A model generated the notes under the pieces. It was not told the origin of the DNA, did not search any database, and saw nothing but the letters and a program-made list of their open reading frames with translations. Source: Amaurobius ferox (taxonomy: Eukaryota > Arthropoda > Arachnida > Araneae > Amaurobiidae). Taken from it: a stretch of DNA of 64,000 nucleotides. Positions 34,683 through 44,750 of this stretch are shown piece by piece (positions within the stretch are counted from its first letter, which is position 1; each line of letters starts with the position of its first letter). The DNA lies in assembly GCA_951213105.1 (NCBI GenBank), contig OX578140.1:35695256-35759255 (forward strand). Reading direction: 5' to 3'. The position numbers and the translations under genes were made by a program.

Positions 34683-34795
34683 TGTGAAGGTTCTTGTCGC
34701 CCCAATCGAGAATCGAACCCTGGATCTCCGAACTGTGCCGTTGAGCTATTGGAACGAAATTGCAAGATCTCATTATCGAAGTGGACTTTGAAAAT
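34683..34795 (-). mobile_element. SINE family S, copy 2 (partial)
   Basis: Same tRNA-like end on the minus strand: TTGCAATTTCGTTCCAATAG, CTCAACGGC, GGGTTCGATTCTCG and GGGGCGACAAGAACC. The 5' body is missing beyond the GTCCACTTCGATAATGAG part. Confidence 0.7.
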
Positions 34796-34799
34796 GGTT

Positions 34800-36120
34800 G
34801 TTACAACCATTTTTTGTTGCGGCTACTCAGACAGTGATCGTCTTTTAGTATAATAGATATCTCATGAATAAATCGGTTTTTTGAATTACTTTCGGGTAGA
34901 ATACCCACTGACCTCACTAGTAAAGGTAACAATATCGTAGTATGTCTTCTAAAGGGAGCACGTCAGTTCAACATTACAAAACTAACCAAATATTCATTCC
35001 GTTCACGAATTTGGCAACATTTTTCATGTTTGAATTGGAACAAAAGTTCCAAGTCAACATTTCTCAAGCAACTCGAAAAATGTTTGAAGTCATCATTATT
35101 CATGACTGACTTGGAACAAAAGCACAAACTCGTGTCGAAAAATTGTCCTCGCTGATTTAATAAATAGCATACATAACTTAATCAACTCCAGATGTTATAC
35201 GTAATGCATTTATTTAAATAGTAACCTTACCTTCTAGTTTTTCTCAATTTCCTCGACATCTGCACATATGACCGAGTTTGATAGGCATTCCAAATGATTC
35301 AACACCGCTATATATTTTAAATGAAATCAAACAGCCATAATAGTCCACTAAATAATTCAAAAATTCTTGACATTGACATGAAGTAAAAAGATAAAAGGGA
35401 CAGTGTTCTCACTTGTTTAATGCCAAAGCAACGGAATAATTCTTAAGCTAATTTTAAAATGTTTTAGGATTTACATTGAAGTAACTAAGTTATACAAAGG
35501 GCGTACATGAAAATTGTTGTATCATCCGAAAACAGGTCTATAATGAAGTAACAATGTTTGTTAATGTCTCAAAAAATTGCTTGAAATTAAATATAAATTT
35601 TAACAACACGTTTTATACGTCTGTGGTATAATCATTTTCAGAACTTTGATCAATTGTATAAGATTACTATTTGCGTTTCAATGTACATACAACGAATATT
35701 TATAATGGATCACAAATGCCTTTAAACTGAAGACCTCTATGCAAAGTTGATCTTGTAAACAAAAAATGGAACAACCCAAAGATGTAGAGGGTGTCCCGAT
35801 AAGTCACCATCAGTCGTATCTTTACAGTTCCTATTAAAAAATGTTTTAACAAGTAGCAATTTATCTTATAACAATTTTCAACTTAGAAACGCATTTGTCT
35901 GAAAAATACGAAATCACATATTTTATATAGAGTCCGCAAATCCAAAATATTTCAATTACTATAACATTCTTCACACACCCACATGTAAAATTAGACTAGA
36001 AAGATAAATCATGCATAAAGCATTGATAATGAAATAATTTCCAACCGAAATTCAATTTTATTTAAACATCTCTAAAATGCGATACTTCAGCGGTGATATA
36101 TTTTAAATTATCACAGTACT
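34800..36120. other. AT-rich stretch with decayed R2 fragments
   Basis: No gene. About 35030-35165 (TTGGAACAAAAGC..., GCTGATTTAATAAATAGC) and 35366-35390 (TTGACATTGACATGAAGTAA) look like decayed R2 words. GGGTGTCCCGATAAGTCACC at about 35790 resembles the ends of some DNA transposons, but no partner was found. Confidence 0.4.
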
Positions 36121-36370
36121 ACAATAATTTATGTTACTTGGAACCTTCATCAAAAAAGGCAAAGCTATAAACCGTCTGCTTCTCTGTGTAAAATCAATGA
36201 ATATTTCATTCTAATCATTTATATTTCAGACTCCAGAGCTAAATAATTTTGCGCGAAAAAAATTCAGCAATTCTTATGCAGCTCATCTTACAATCACTTA
36301 ATTTGTTTATATTCTGCATGCTATAGCGATTAGGCTTCGCTGTAGGAATAAATTTAATGATCATTTAAAG
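36121..36370 (+). repeat. R4 diverged block, copy 1
   Basis: Direct relative of 51000-51250. Shared words are TCATCAAAAAA, CCGTCTGC, TCTCTGTGTAAAATCAAT, TTTCATTC, CAGACTCC, GAGCTAAATAATT, CAGCAATTCTTAT, TTTATATTCT and ATTAGGCTTCG. No shared open frame. Confidence 0.75.
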
Positions 36371-36564
36371 TAAAAAATATTGTAATTGCATTGGCACATA
36401 ATTTAGATGCACAGATAATATTAAAAAACGGCGATTTTATGGCTGATGCAACACTAAATATAAATTTAAACGATCGTTAATTATCACGATTTTACACAGA
36501 GGAAAAATGGATGCCATATTTTATTTTGAAATGAATGATCTTTTCATCTAATACGCGATCTCTT

Positions 36565-36651
36565 CATATAATATGGGTTGAAGACCCAGACCGTCCGACT
36601 CGTCCTGTGGACTTGAGCATCTATTTGGACGGCCGGACATATAATATGGGT
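36565..36651 (-). mobile_element. Tiny hairpin retroposon (59 bp) with 14 bp target duplication
   Basis: The perfect 14-mer CATATAATATGGGT (36565-36578 and 36638-36651) flanks a 59 bp insert. On the minus strand the insert reads TCCGGCCGTCCAAATAGATG, then CAGGACGAGTCGGACGGTCT, then GGGTCTTCA. GGCCGTCC and GGACGGTC can pair as a terminal stem. Confidence 0.9.
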
Positions 36652-36879
36652 GTAATTATCGTTTCAATTTCCATTTAGGAAAACAGCCTAATATATTTTG
36701 CTGAATTTTTATTTACACATTTTACGTGATAATTTGAATATTTTCTAAAATTTTCGAAGCGAATAAGTAGATTTTACCTCAGCTTAAAAAATGTTTGAAA
36801 AATTATATCCCATAGGGTTCAATGTATTTTATTTTTTAACCCGGATTAAGTCCAAATCTAATCAGTCGATATTATTAAC

Positions 36880-37010
36880 TTTCATTTTCAAGCGTCCCAC
36901 AGACAGTCTCAACAACATACTGAAATTTAATTTTGATAAAGTCATTTTTAAGGCAGTTATTGTGCGAACAGACAGACAGAATGACCAAAGCCATAGACAC
37001 TTTGCAAATA
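36880..37010 (+). repeat. R4-associated repeat with CAGACAGACAGA end
   Basis: CGTCCCACAGACAGTCTCAA, CAACATACTGAAATTT, GTCATTTTTAAGGCAGTTAT and CAGACAGACAGAA match 51260-51350 in order. It lies downstream of R4 copy 1, as its partner lies downstream of R4 copy 2, so the two loci share a longer duplicated unit. Confidence 0.75.
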
Positions 37011-37070
37011 TAATAGAAAGTATTAAAAACTTTCGATTCTTTGATGCGAAAAATCTACCGAGATATTGAG

Positions 37071-38600
37071 AGTAGGGAGAAACACCCTACTTGCAGTGTT
37101 AGTAAAAAGAAGCGAGCGAAGCCCCTTAGTGTACAAAGAATTGTTTGGTAATTGATAATTTTTGGGTTGAGGGACTGCATAAAAAGTAGGATTTCGTATT
37201 TTCCAGACAAATACATTTCTTGATTCAAAACTGATATAAGATGAATTATTTACCTATTTGAAACATTCCATGTCGAGGAAATAAAAGTCAGAAATTATTT
37301 ACCTAACAGCCGAGAAAATAAAAGTCATGAAACGACTTTTCGTGACACCCTGCATATGTTCCATAAATTATCATCAGTGAATTTAATACATACATTGAAT
37401 ATCCTAACCTACATTCTAGCTGCTGAATTTTATCATCTTGTATGGGCATCAATACATTTACCAAACTTCTTGGGACGAACCGGTCTTCTGTGAAAAAGCA
37501 ACTCATAACTTTTAAATAACGACTTATAACTTCTAAATAACGACTACTAACTTAAGGTACAAAATGTTCACCTTCAACTATGTATGTTTGTGAATTTATA
37601 ATAAAATATATCCATAGAGCGTTGTAATAATTTTGTAAGGCTCTATAACTTTAATTAACTTTTCGCTTATTTCTCATATGAATCCAGATAGCCCTCCGTA
37701 CCCCAAAAAAGAGTACCAACCCCCCTACAATTTTCACATCGTGTAGCGCCTTGGGTATTTCCCACATATTTGCATAAAAATACAAGTATGAGATAACCTC
37801 TAGAGTTTTGAGCCTAATCCATGATCCTACTTAACATATGTTACGTATTTTTAAACATTTTATTGCTATGTTAATAAAATTAAATATATTTTAAATTAAA
37901 AAGTGTCAAGTACAGGTATTTTGCTCATTTATAAGATGTAGTTACACTTGTCATTGGATTAATGGATGTGACTTGGATGATTGAACAGTGATGGTTGGTT
38001 ATATTGACAGCTGTAATACTAGCAAATTGATTGCAGAATTTCTGAAATCGCTCACAGCCCAGTTAGCAAAGTTGGTAAAACTCTTGTCTACAGATCAATT
38101 TCTCCCAGTGTTTATAATATGGAAAAACTTCATAATTTAGCTTAAAAGTTGTTACTGATGCTGGCATACAATATGATGAAGATTGTAAAAGAGATAAATT
38201 ATTAAACAAGAATGACAGAAAAAATAATTAAATGGTATACATTAAGGCAATACAATATCCCTGAATCAATTTGAGAAAGAAGATTCTGAAGCCATCTTGC
38301 GCCTTGAATTGTTCCGGTGATCAATAGCTTGTCTCCAGAAAATGGTCTGTCGCAAATTCTAATCTATCTCTGTTTAAATCTATGAAAGCACCTAAACAAC
38401 CTAAAACCAAATGTATTGCTCACATTATCAGCGCCTTTCATTTTATTATATTTCTTCTAAAATAATGTACCATTAATAACTTTCTTCAATCTCATCATTA
38501 TCACGAAAATTGATGAACTCCATACAATTCTTAAATGTGGTTAGGCTAAAGTCACTCCTCTCCGTCTTTTACTAGCAGTTATTTATTAAGACACATAATT
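37071..38600. other. AT-rich non-coding stretch
   Basis: No gene. A short tandem of GAGGAAATAAAAGTCA-type units lies at 37275-37330, and a CTAAATAACGACT repeat at about 37515-37545. Confidence 0.5.
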
Positions 38601-38659
38601 TAACAGTGTCAATCAACACTGGCGTAGAACGAAGAAAGAAAATTGGAGCCTGGCGTCTG

Positions 38660-38990
38660 TGTCTTTTTACATTTATTACAAGCGTTTGAGTTTAATATTT
38701 ATGCTAATTTCAACCAGTCTATTTATTTAACTTCAAAGGCTGGAGTGATGAGAGAGGACTACTAGATGAATACGATTAACTTGATATCCTTTAAATGTTA
38801 TAAAAGTCATTTATTAATATACGACTTGAGCAATATAAGCTCAGAAATAAATTTTGATAACATTCTGCGAATATTTATTATGTCTTCGCAATTTCGATAA
38901 AATTGTATTGTGTGGAGAATTTCCTGCGAGCATTTAAACATTCTTCATGACATGCTAATTGAAGTTCCTTACATTTAAAATTAAATTCTG
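38660..38990 (+). repeat. R2 block, copy 4 (diverged)
   Basis: Keeps TTTAATATTTATGCTAATTT (from 38691), a TCTATTTATTTAACTTCAAA part in the place of CATTAATTTATATTCAAAA, GGAGTGATGAGAGAG, the GCGAATATTTATT region, and TTCATGACATGCTAA at the end. Confidence 0.6.
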
Positions 38991-39399
38991 TCGTTCAAAA
39001 CAGCACTGTCAGATTACTTATGGTCGAATGATAAGTACCCTGAAGTTTTGTTCTAAGGGTGAAAAGTCGATTACTATTTAGTTTGTAATGATTTGTCAGA
39101 AAGTTCTTTAGATAAACGCCGTCAGTAAGATTTCCTCAACTACGTGTGCTTAAACACACTATAAGAAGAAAATAAACACCCCAAACTTATTATATTTTCC
39201 ATAAATTATACATACACCATACGGTCTGATTCAAAACTATATGCTATTTCAGTTAATCTAGTTATTCTAAATTTTGGCAGCACTTACAAACTCGAACAAG
39301 TTTCACAGGCATGTCAAAGATAATTCTACGGAACTAATTCCTTTCAACTTTTATAAAGTCATCAAATGTTCATTCTGATCCACTCCGAAGTTCAATACT

Positions 39400-39640
39400 T
39401 CGATATTACCACGAAACAATAAAAGCATAAATTGGTCGTACGACTTCAATATTGCTGAACTATAGTATGAGTAATATATGTACTAATTTCTTCATCTCAA
39501 TTTAATTTCATAGGTGACACATGAGAAAAATCAGATAAATATTAATAATTTAGTATTCAGAATAATAACTTTAGGAAAAGTAAGGGTATCTCTCGTGTTA
39601 TACGTCCTGCATAGTAAATATTTGTGATTTTTTTCAATAT
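39400..39640 (+). repeat. R2 block, copy 5 (weak)
   Basis: GTAATATATGTACTAATTTC, TTCATCTCAATTTAATTTCA, TAGGTGACA and CAGATAAATATTAATAATTT, then TACGTCCTGCATA, follow the R2 order. The similarity is low and the call is tentative. Confidence 0.4.
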
Positions 39641-40440
39641 AATTACCATAGTTGATATATTAATTTCAAGAATGTGTGCCAGATCTCTACTTAATACCGA
39701 TCAGCAATTGAATGAAATTGCGAGACATGCTTATAGATCAATATAGTGTACGGTCAACAACACAAAGTATTTTTCACAGTATTTTACCTTTAGTATTTGT
39801 CCTTGATGGCAGTGTACCGGTCGCAATAGTAATACTTGAAAGAAACCCCAGCGGTTGTTGTAGTGTAGCTGACACATTCAGACACACATGAACTCAAGTA
39901 CGATATTTTCTTCTCTAATCACATGTGAATTAACAGGTATTTATTGCGAGCATTTGGTGGTTATAAATATCGACGTGTATTCTTATATAATATCTTACAG
40001 TATAAGAGTTTTTATTTTGTGGCTATAACGTATCACCGTCGCATTATTACTATGGATTGTGCAGTACGCTGATAATTAATGAAGTCAGTCTTAAGCTGAC
40101 AGCAATTATTTCGTCGACTACTTTTGGCTCCTTGGTTTTCACCTTTTTTACTCATCTAGAACTATATGTTTTACACCAACGACGCTATTGCATGCCTTCA
40201 AAAAGAGTACATTAAGTGAATGTCCTTGATGGAAGGTGAAAGATAAGTAAATAAAGTGAAAGTCTTTGGCTTTCATTTTATTCACTCATCTATATATTTT
40301 TGCATCCAGGACGTTATTACTTACCTTCAAAATATTCATCTTATGAGTTCAATTTTCTCCTGATCTCTCTATAGAGATAAATGAACAAATGTCATGTATC
40401 TTTCAAGCATTCTCCAGAGGAAACTATCCCAGTGTGTGAA
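39641..40440. other. AT-rich non-coding stretch
   Basis: No gene. GTCCTTGATGG recurs at 39800 and 40222. CTTTTTTACTCATCTAGAAC at 40145 and a similar TTTTATTCACTCATCTATA at 40276 suggest an old ~130 bp duplication. Confidence 0.4.
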
Positions 40441-40449
40441 CATTTAAAA

Positions 40450-40870
40450 ATTATCAAATATTCATTCTGGAAGACTAAAGCATTCGACAACTCTGGACAT
40501 GGAACAAAAAGCTGAAAGATGAGTCGGGCGACTGCGTCTTCAATGATTTATGACGGGCCCAGCGAACGCAATATTTATGCTAATTTCTGAATGTCATTAA
40601 TTTACTATGAAAGGTGTGAGTGACACGCGGAGTGTGTCAGAAGAACAACGGGTAATTTGACATCTTTAAAAATTCTTTCGAGAAAGCAAGGGGAGTTTAT
40701 TAATAAATTTATCGTGTGACACGTCGCGAGTCATAAATATTGAAAGACTTTTCTGGATATTTACCACATCCTGCGCATACACGATTAAGTTGGATTGTGA
40801 AAATGATATGCATTTAGGCTGCTTAAGAATACTTAATGATTCATGCGGTATAGGATGTGTACAACTGTAC
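40450..40870 (+). repeat. R2 block, copy 6
   Basis: AATGATTTATGACGGGCCCA, GCAATATTTATGCTAATTTC (from 40568), CATTAATTTACTATGAAAGG, TGTGAGTGACACG, GGTAATTTGACATCTTTAAA, CATCCTGCGCATACACGATT and AAGTTGGATTGTGAA follow the order of copies 1-2 closely. Confidence 0.7.
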
Positions 40871-41850
40871 TTCAAAGACTGGAACCCATCATTGAATCCT
40901 ATGCAAAAAATAACCTTTTTTTTTAAACTCTGTATCACAATATTTTTATCATAAATGAATTTGAACAAGATAGAGAACGGGTGTATGACAGCATTGAGCA
41001 ACAATTCTCACTCCATATTTAAAATTAAATAGTTTACACAATTATTTTATTTCATCTATAATAATAAAAAATATGTATGTTTGTATTTTTGTCTGTCAGC
41101 TCGTTTGTGCCGTCTGCAGTGAAAAATATAAACATTGAACAGCCATAAAATTTAGTACTTGGTTAAACGAGAAAAATTCGTCTCGTCGAATTTTTCTTTT
41201 AAATTCAAATTAGTTTTTAAGCAATTTAAGGTTGCGGCGTCATTTTAAACGATTTTCGCACAATTAGGTTCCCTAGCGATCGAAAATATTAGTTAACAAT
41301 TTCCATTTTGACATAATGAAAAAGAGAAAAACATTTCCTTTCAAACAAACTTTAAACGGAAGCCGTACAATCAATAGACTAATTTTCATGAATCTTTTAA
41401 GAATATATTTATTTCGTGTTTTGAAGAAGTAATCGATTTTAAAATTCCGATGTAAAAAATTGACTGATGATCCGATGTTTGTAATTTAACAGGTATGTAT
41501 TTGAATAATATACACTACTCTATACCAAAAGTTAAGTGCCTGCTGTCATCCGTTTTTTTACTATAAATTTTTATCTAAAAATTCTTATAAATTTCCAAGA
41601 GATTTCTAGCAGCGTACGGGACCGTGCAGGGTTAGTCGTTCGTCCTTGAGATGAACCTGCAAAGTCGAATATCTCTCCTCCCGAAGCACGTTCATTTGGA
41701 TAAAGGCAGTGGTTGTGATATAAGATCATCATAATTACTGTCAAGGGATTCTTTTTGGATTGCAAATATTCCAATTTAGAAAACATATTCATTTTAAACA
41801 AGTTTAGCATATCGCTTTTGCATGCGCACTCGTGCTCTTATTTAGAACGC
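40871..41850. other. AT-rich non-coding stretch
   Basis: No gene recognised. The part beginning ATAATAATAAAAAATATGTA at 41060, with TGTATTTTTGTCTGTCAGCT, looks like the start of a dispersed repeat but has no second copy in this window. Confidence 0.4.
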
Positions 41851-42240
41851 ATAAAAAGAACTTATTTAGGTTGTATAAAAGGAGATTATTTAGTGTGTAT
41901 TAAAAAAGATAATTTAGAGAGCATTACGACAGCACAAAGAACGAATCGCATTTTTAGAGCGTATCAAAGAAACTCATTTAGGGCGTATCAAAAAATCTTG
42001 CGTATCAAAAGATCAAAAGACATATTCTATCCGGGCAGAGGGAGAAAGATGTATTTAAGGCGTACAAAGGAGCTCTTTAAGGCATATCAAAATATGTTAT
42101 TTAGGGCGAATCAAAGGAGGTTATTTAGAGTGTATCAAACTATCTCATTTAAGACGTTCCACGATCGCACAAAGAGCCACCTCACTCGAGCAGCGAGCTA
42201 AGACGTGTTTTGGTGCTTATTTAAGGCGTATTACGGCAGT
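41851..42240 (+). repeat. Degenerate 24-27 bp minisatellite inside an open frame
   Basis: Roughly a dozen variants of TTATTTAGGGCGTATCAAAA occur (for example 41858, 41885, 41947, 41976, 42053, 42097, 42118). Because many units are 24 or 27 bp, a 148-codon frame stays open (41755-42201) and reads as repeats of LFRAYQR-type peptides. I see no domain or splice context, so I treat it as repeat-driven. A protein is possible but unsupported. Confidence 0.7.
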
Positions 42241-42488
42241 ATAGCGAGTGACTAAGTCTTTTAAAAATTGAATTAATGTATTCAATTAATCCCTGCTTTA
42301 AAACCTGGGCAAATGCGGGTTCATTTTCTACGTGGTTGAGAGCTACTACATGAAAGCTATTGCAGGTAAGAGCATTTAAAAAAGCGCGGTTGTTGTAACG
42401 TAGCTGTATGCGTTTGCTTGAAAAACCACCAAAAATAAAATAATGTAGTAAATAAAATAGAATGTTTTGTTAGAAGGCAAAGATGTAC
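42241..42488. other. Short non-coding spacer
   Basis: Nothing recognised. Confidence 0.4.
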
Positions 42489-42668
42489 ACACAACTTTTT
42501 ACCACTTCCCGACCGTCCAAACAGTTACCTTACACCTTCCTGGTAGGTCGGACGGTCTGGGTTTCAATCAACAACACAACTTTTTACCGACTTCCCGGCC
42601 GTCCAAATAGTTGCTCTTAGTCCTCTGGACGAGTCGGACGGTCTGGGTCTTCAACACAACTTTTTACC
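42489..42668 (+). mobile_element. Two tandem tiny hairpin retroposons with three target repeats
   Basis: The 15-mer ACACAACTTTTTACC occurs three times (42489-42503, 42574-42588, 42654-42668). The two inserts between them are 70 and 65 bp. Both start with a short lead and CTTCCCGNCCGTCCAAANAG, and both end GTCGGACGGTCTGGGT plus a short tail. The second is the cleaner copy. The pattern fits one insertion followed by unequal exchange, or two insertions at one site. Confidence 0.9.
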
Positions 42669-43930
42669 AAACTGTAAAATTGAGTTTAAGCTTCCTTTTT
42701 CGGATGCAACGAAATAAGTATGAGATAACCTAAAAAAATTAAATTTCGATGTATTTAAAAATTCTTAAATAAATAAAAAGGAATTGTCCTACGAATTATG
42801 TTTAAAAATCATTGAAAAGGACGTTTTTTCTCACTGCTGCCAAGATAGAAACTCTGTGATATTATTTTTTGTCCCTAAGGAACCGATTCCTTTGAATATT
42901 GCTCAAAATCGTGCTGAAACATAAATGCACTAAAAACTAATTCGAATTATAAAAAATATTGCCGAGACGCATCGTCCTGGATCCTGAAGTACATCTGTAC
43001 TAAATTGAATTGCTGTCCGACGCTTACATTTCGCGCTACATACGACGCACGCACGCACACACAAATATAATGCTTATTAAATAAAATAAATCTTATACAT
43101 ATTGTGCTTTAGTAGGTTATTATTTAGCATACACACGTTAGAGTTTTGATTGTTTTATTAGATGTTTGTCGCTTCGTCAAAGTCTGTGTGAGACTTGCTA
43201 CTGGTTGACGAACATTTTATTCGTAAATGGAAACAAACAACTCGTAATCTGAAAAGGGCCGCCTGCAACACCCCGTATTATGGTGCCGGAGCATTGAAGT
43301 GCCAGATTGCAGATATTATGCTGTATATATTTTAGCAGACTCAAGAAGTAATTCAATTTTAGAAGTTAGAAATATACAATTAGGAAAACACGAAATACAA
43401 ATTTGTTAAATTTTTATGAAATTTATTGCTTTAGGCACATAATATCCTAATCTATCATGTCAGGCAATCAAGCATTCTTTGTGAATGTCCTTTTAATAAA
43501 ATTTTCATTCATATACCAATTAAATTGAATATAACGTTTGGAAACTTCGAGTCATTAATGCCTAATTCCTATTAAGTAATGAGTTGTATCTTAATAAAAA
43601 ACGGAATTAACAATTTCCATTGCTTCAAAATAACGCAAGAAAAGGTGGGGTAAAATGGGGTATAGGGGTAAGACGAAGTACTGCCAATAAATTGTGATTC
43701 AAACGCACAAATCACATTTGAATGAATGAATGTGTCAGACTTGTCAGTTCCACCCCCTTTAATTTTCTAATGTTTGCTGACGCAGAGTTGCATTTTGCAG
43801 CGTCAGAAATAAAAATGCCATTTTTGCTTTTGTCATACGTAACTAAACCGGCAGAATATTGACATTTGAATTTGGCCTTATGTAATTTGTATGTACTATA
43901 GAATAGTGTTTAAGGTCAATATATACTTTT
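42669..43930. other. AT-rich stretch with small repeat ends
   Basis: No gene. 42960-43062 is a dispersed-repeat end like that at 24440 (GGATCCTGAAGTACATCTGT, CGCACGCACGCAC). GGGGTATAGGGGTAAGACGA at 43660 resembles the pogo-like terminus at 21515 but has no partner end. Confidence 0.45.
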
Positions 43931-44118
43931 AAGAACCTTGCTCCAACTGGGAGTCGAACCACAGATCTTCGTACTGGCCAGCCAATGCTTTACCTTTGAG
44001 CTACTGTGATAAAATTACAAGCGCTCGTAGCGTCGATGTGAACTTTACATTCTCTACCCTCTAATGTCAGGTTGGCGTAATGACTAACCACCTCCTGGTA
44101 TTTTTACCTCAGGCTAGT
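43931..44118 (-). mobile_element. SINE family S, copy 3
   Basis: On the minus strand it reads AGGATACTAGCCTGAGGTAA, then CGCCAACCTGACATTAGAGG, then GCGCTTGTAATTTTATCACA. The tRNA-like part follows, with an A-box-like GTAGCTCAAAGGTAAAGC and a B-box-like TGGTTCGACTCCC, ending GGAGCAAGGTTCTT. It matches copy 1 in order and spacing. Confidence 0.75.
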
Positions 44119-44455
44119 ATCCTGATGATATGTTCGCATTCGAATATAATGCATTTTGTATGTACTGTAATTTCCCGGTGGTATTCTTGCAATCGAAAAT
44201 TTACAATTACATCTGTTCTTAGCAAAAGTTTTATCTAGTCTTCAATTATTCGTCGAAAAGCCAATTTTGATCGTATGGCAGTGACATTTTTTTTGTTGGA
44301 CTGATTGGACTATAAAAAATATATTTTATGATTTGTTAAATCGAACATTCTCAATTAATTGTGTGTAGACTCCATTTTTATCACTTTAAGACCATTCATG
44401 GAAAAGTTATTGTCATGGTCATGATTTTAGTCTACAACCTGTATATTTACCATTG
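44119..44455. other. AT-rich spacer
   Basis: Nothing recognised. Confidence 0.4.
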
Positions 44456-44750
44456 TAAATCCATCTGTCTCATGAACGGGATATCAGAAAAATGCAGTGC
44501 TCGTTAGCAGGTCATGCACTAGATGGTGTAAGCAATCACCAGTGGTACATTTATCAGCAGAATAAATGTAATGCCAGTTCTTTCATTCTCTCCATTTTTT
44601 CTCCAGCCATTTTTTTTTCGCGTGGGGTTGGGTAATTTATCATTGTTTCACGTCAATTTCAGAATGATGACTGGCCTCTCTCGATAACCTTTTAGGAGGT
44701 TACGGTGATATATGCAGTAATTTGTTGCAGTTGTTTTATAAATTACGATA
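44456..44750 (+). repeat. R3 diverged block, copy 2
   Basis: Direct copy of 26815-27090. The most strongly kept word is TAGCAGGTCATGCACTAGAT, followed by AGAATAAATG, TTTTTTTCGCGT and CGTCAATTTCAGAATGATGA. The two copies are about 17.6 kb apart in the same orientation. Confidence 0.75.

Noticed and set aside
37500..37850. A second Ig exon downstream of R4 copy 1, matching the exon downstream of R4 copy 2
   Set aside because: Looked for Cys/Trp/DxGxYxC signatures and splice sites at the equivalent offset and found none. A Dscam-like exon array is therefore not supported here.
43655..43690. Second pogo-like element
   Set aside because: Only one terminus-like word (GGGGTATAGGGGTAAGACGA) is visible, with no matching inverted end or coding remnant.
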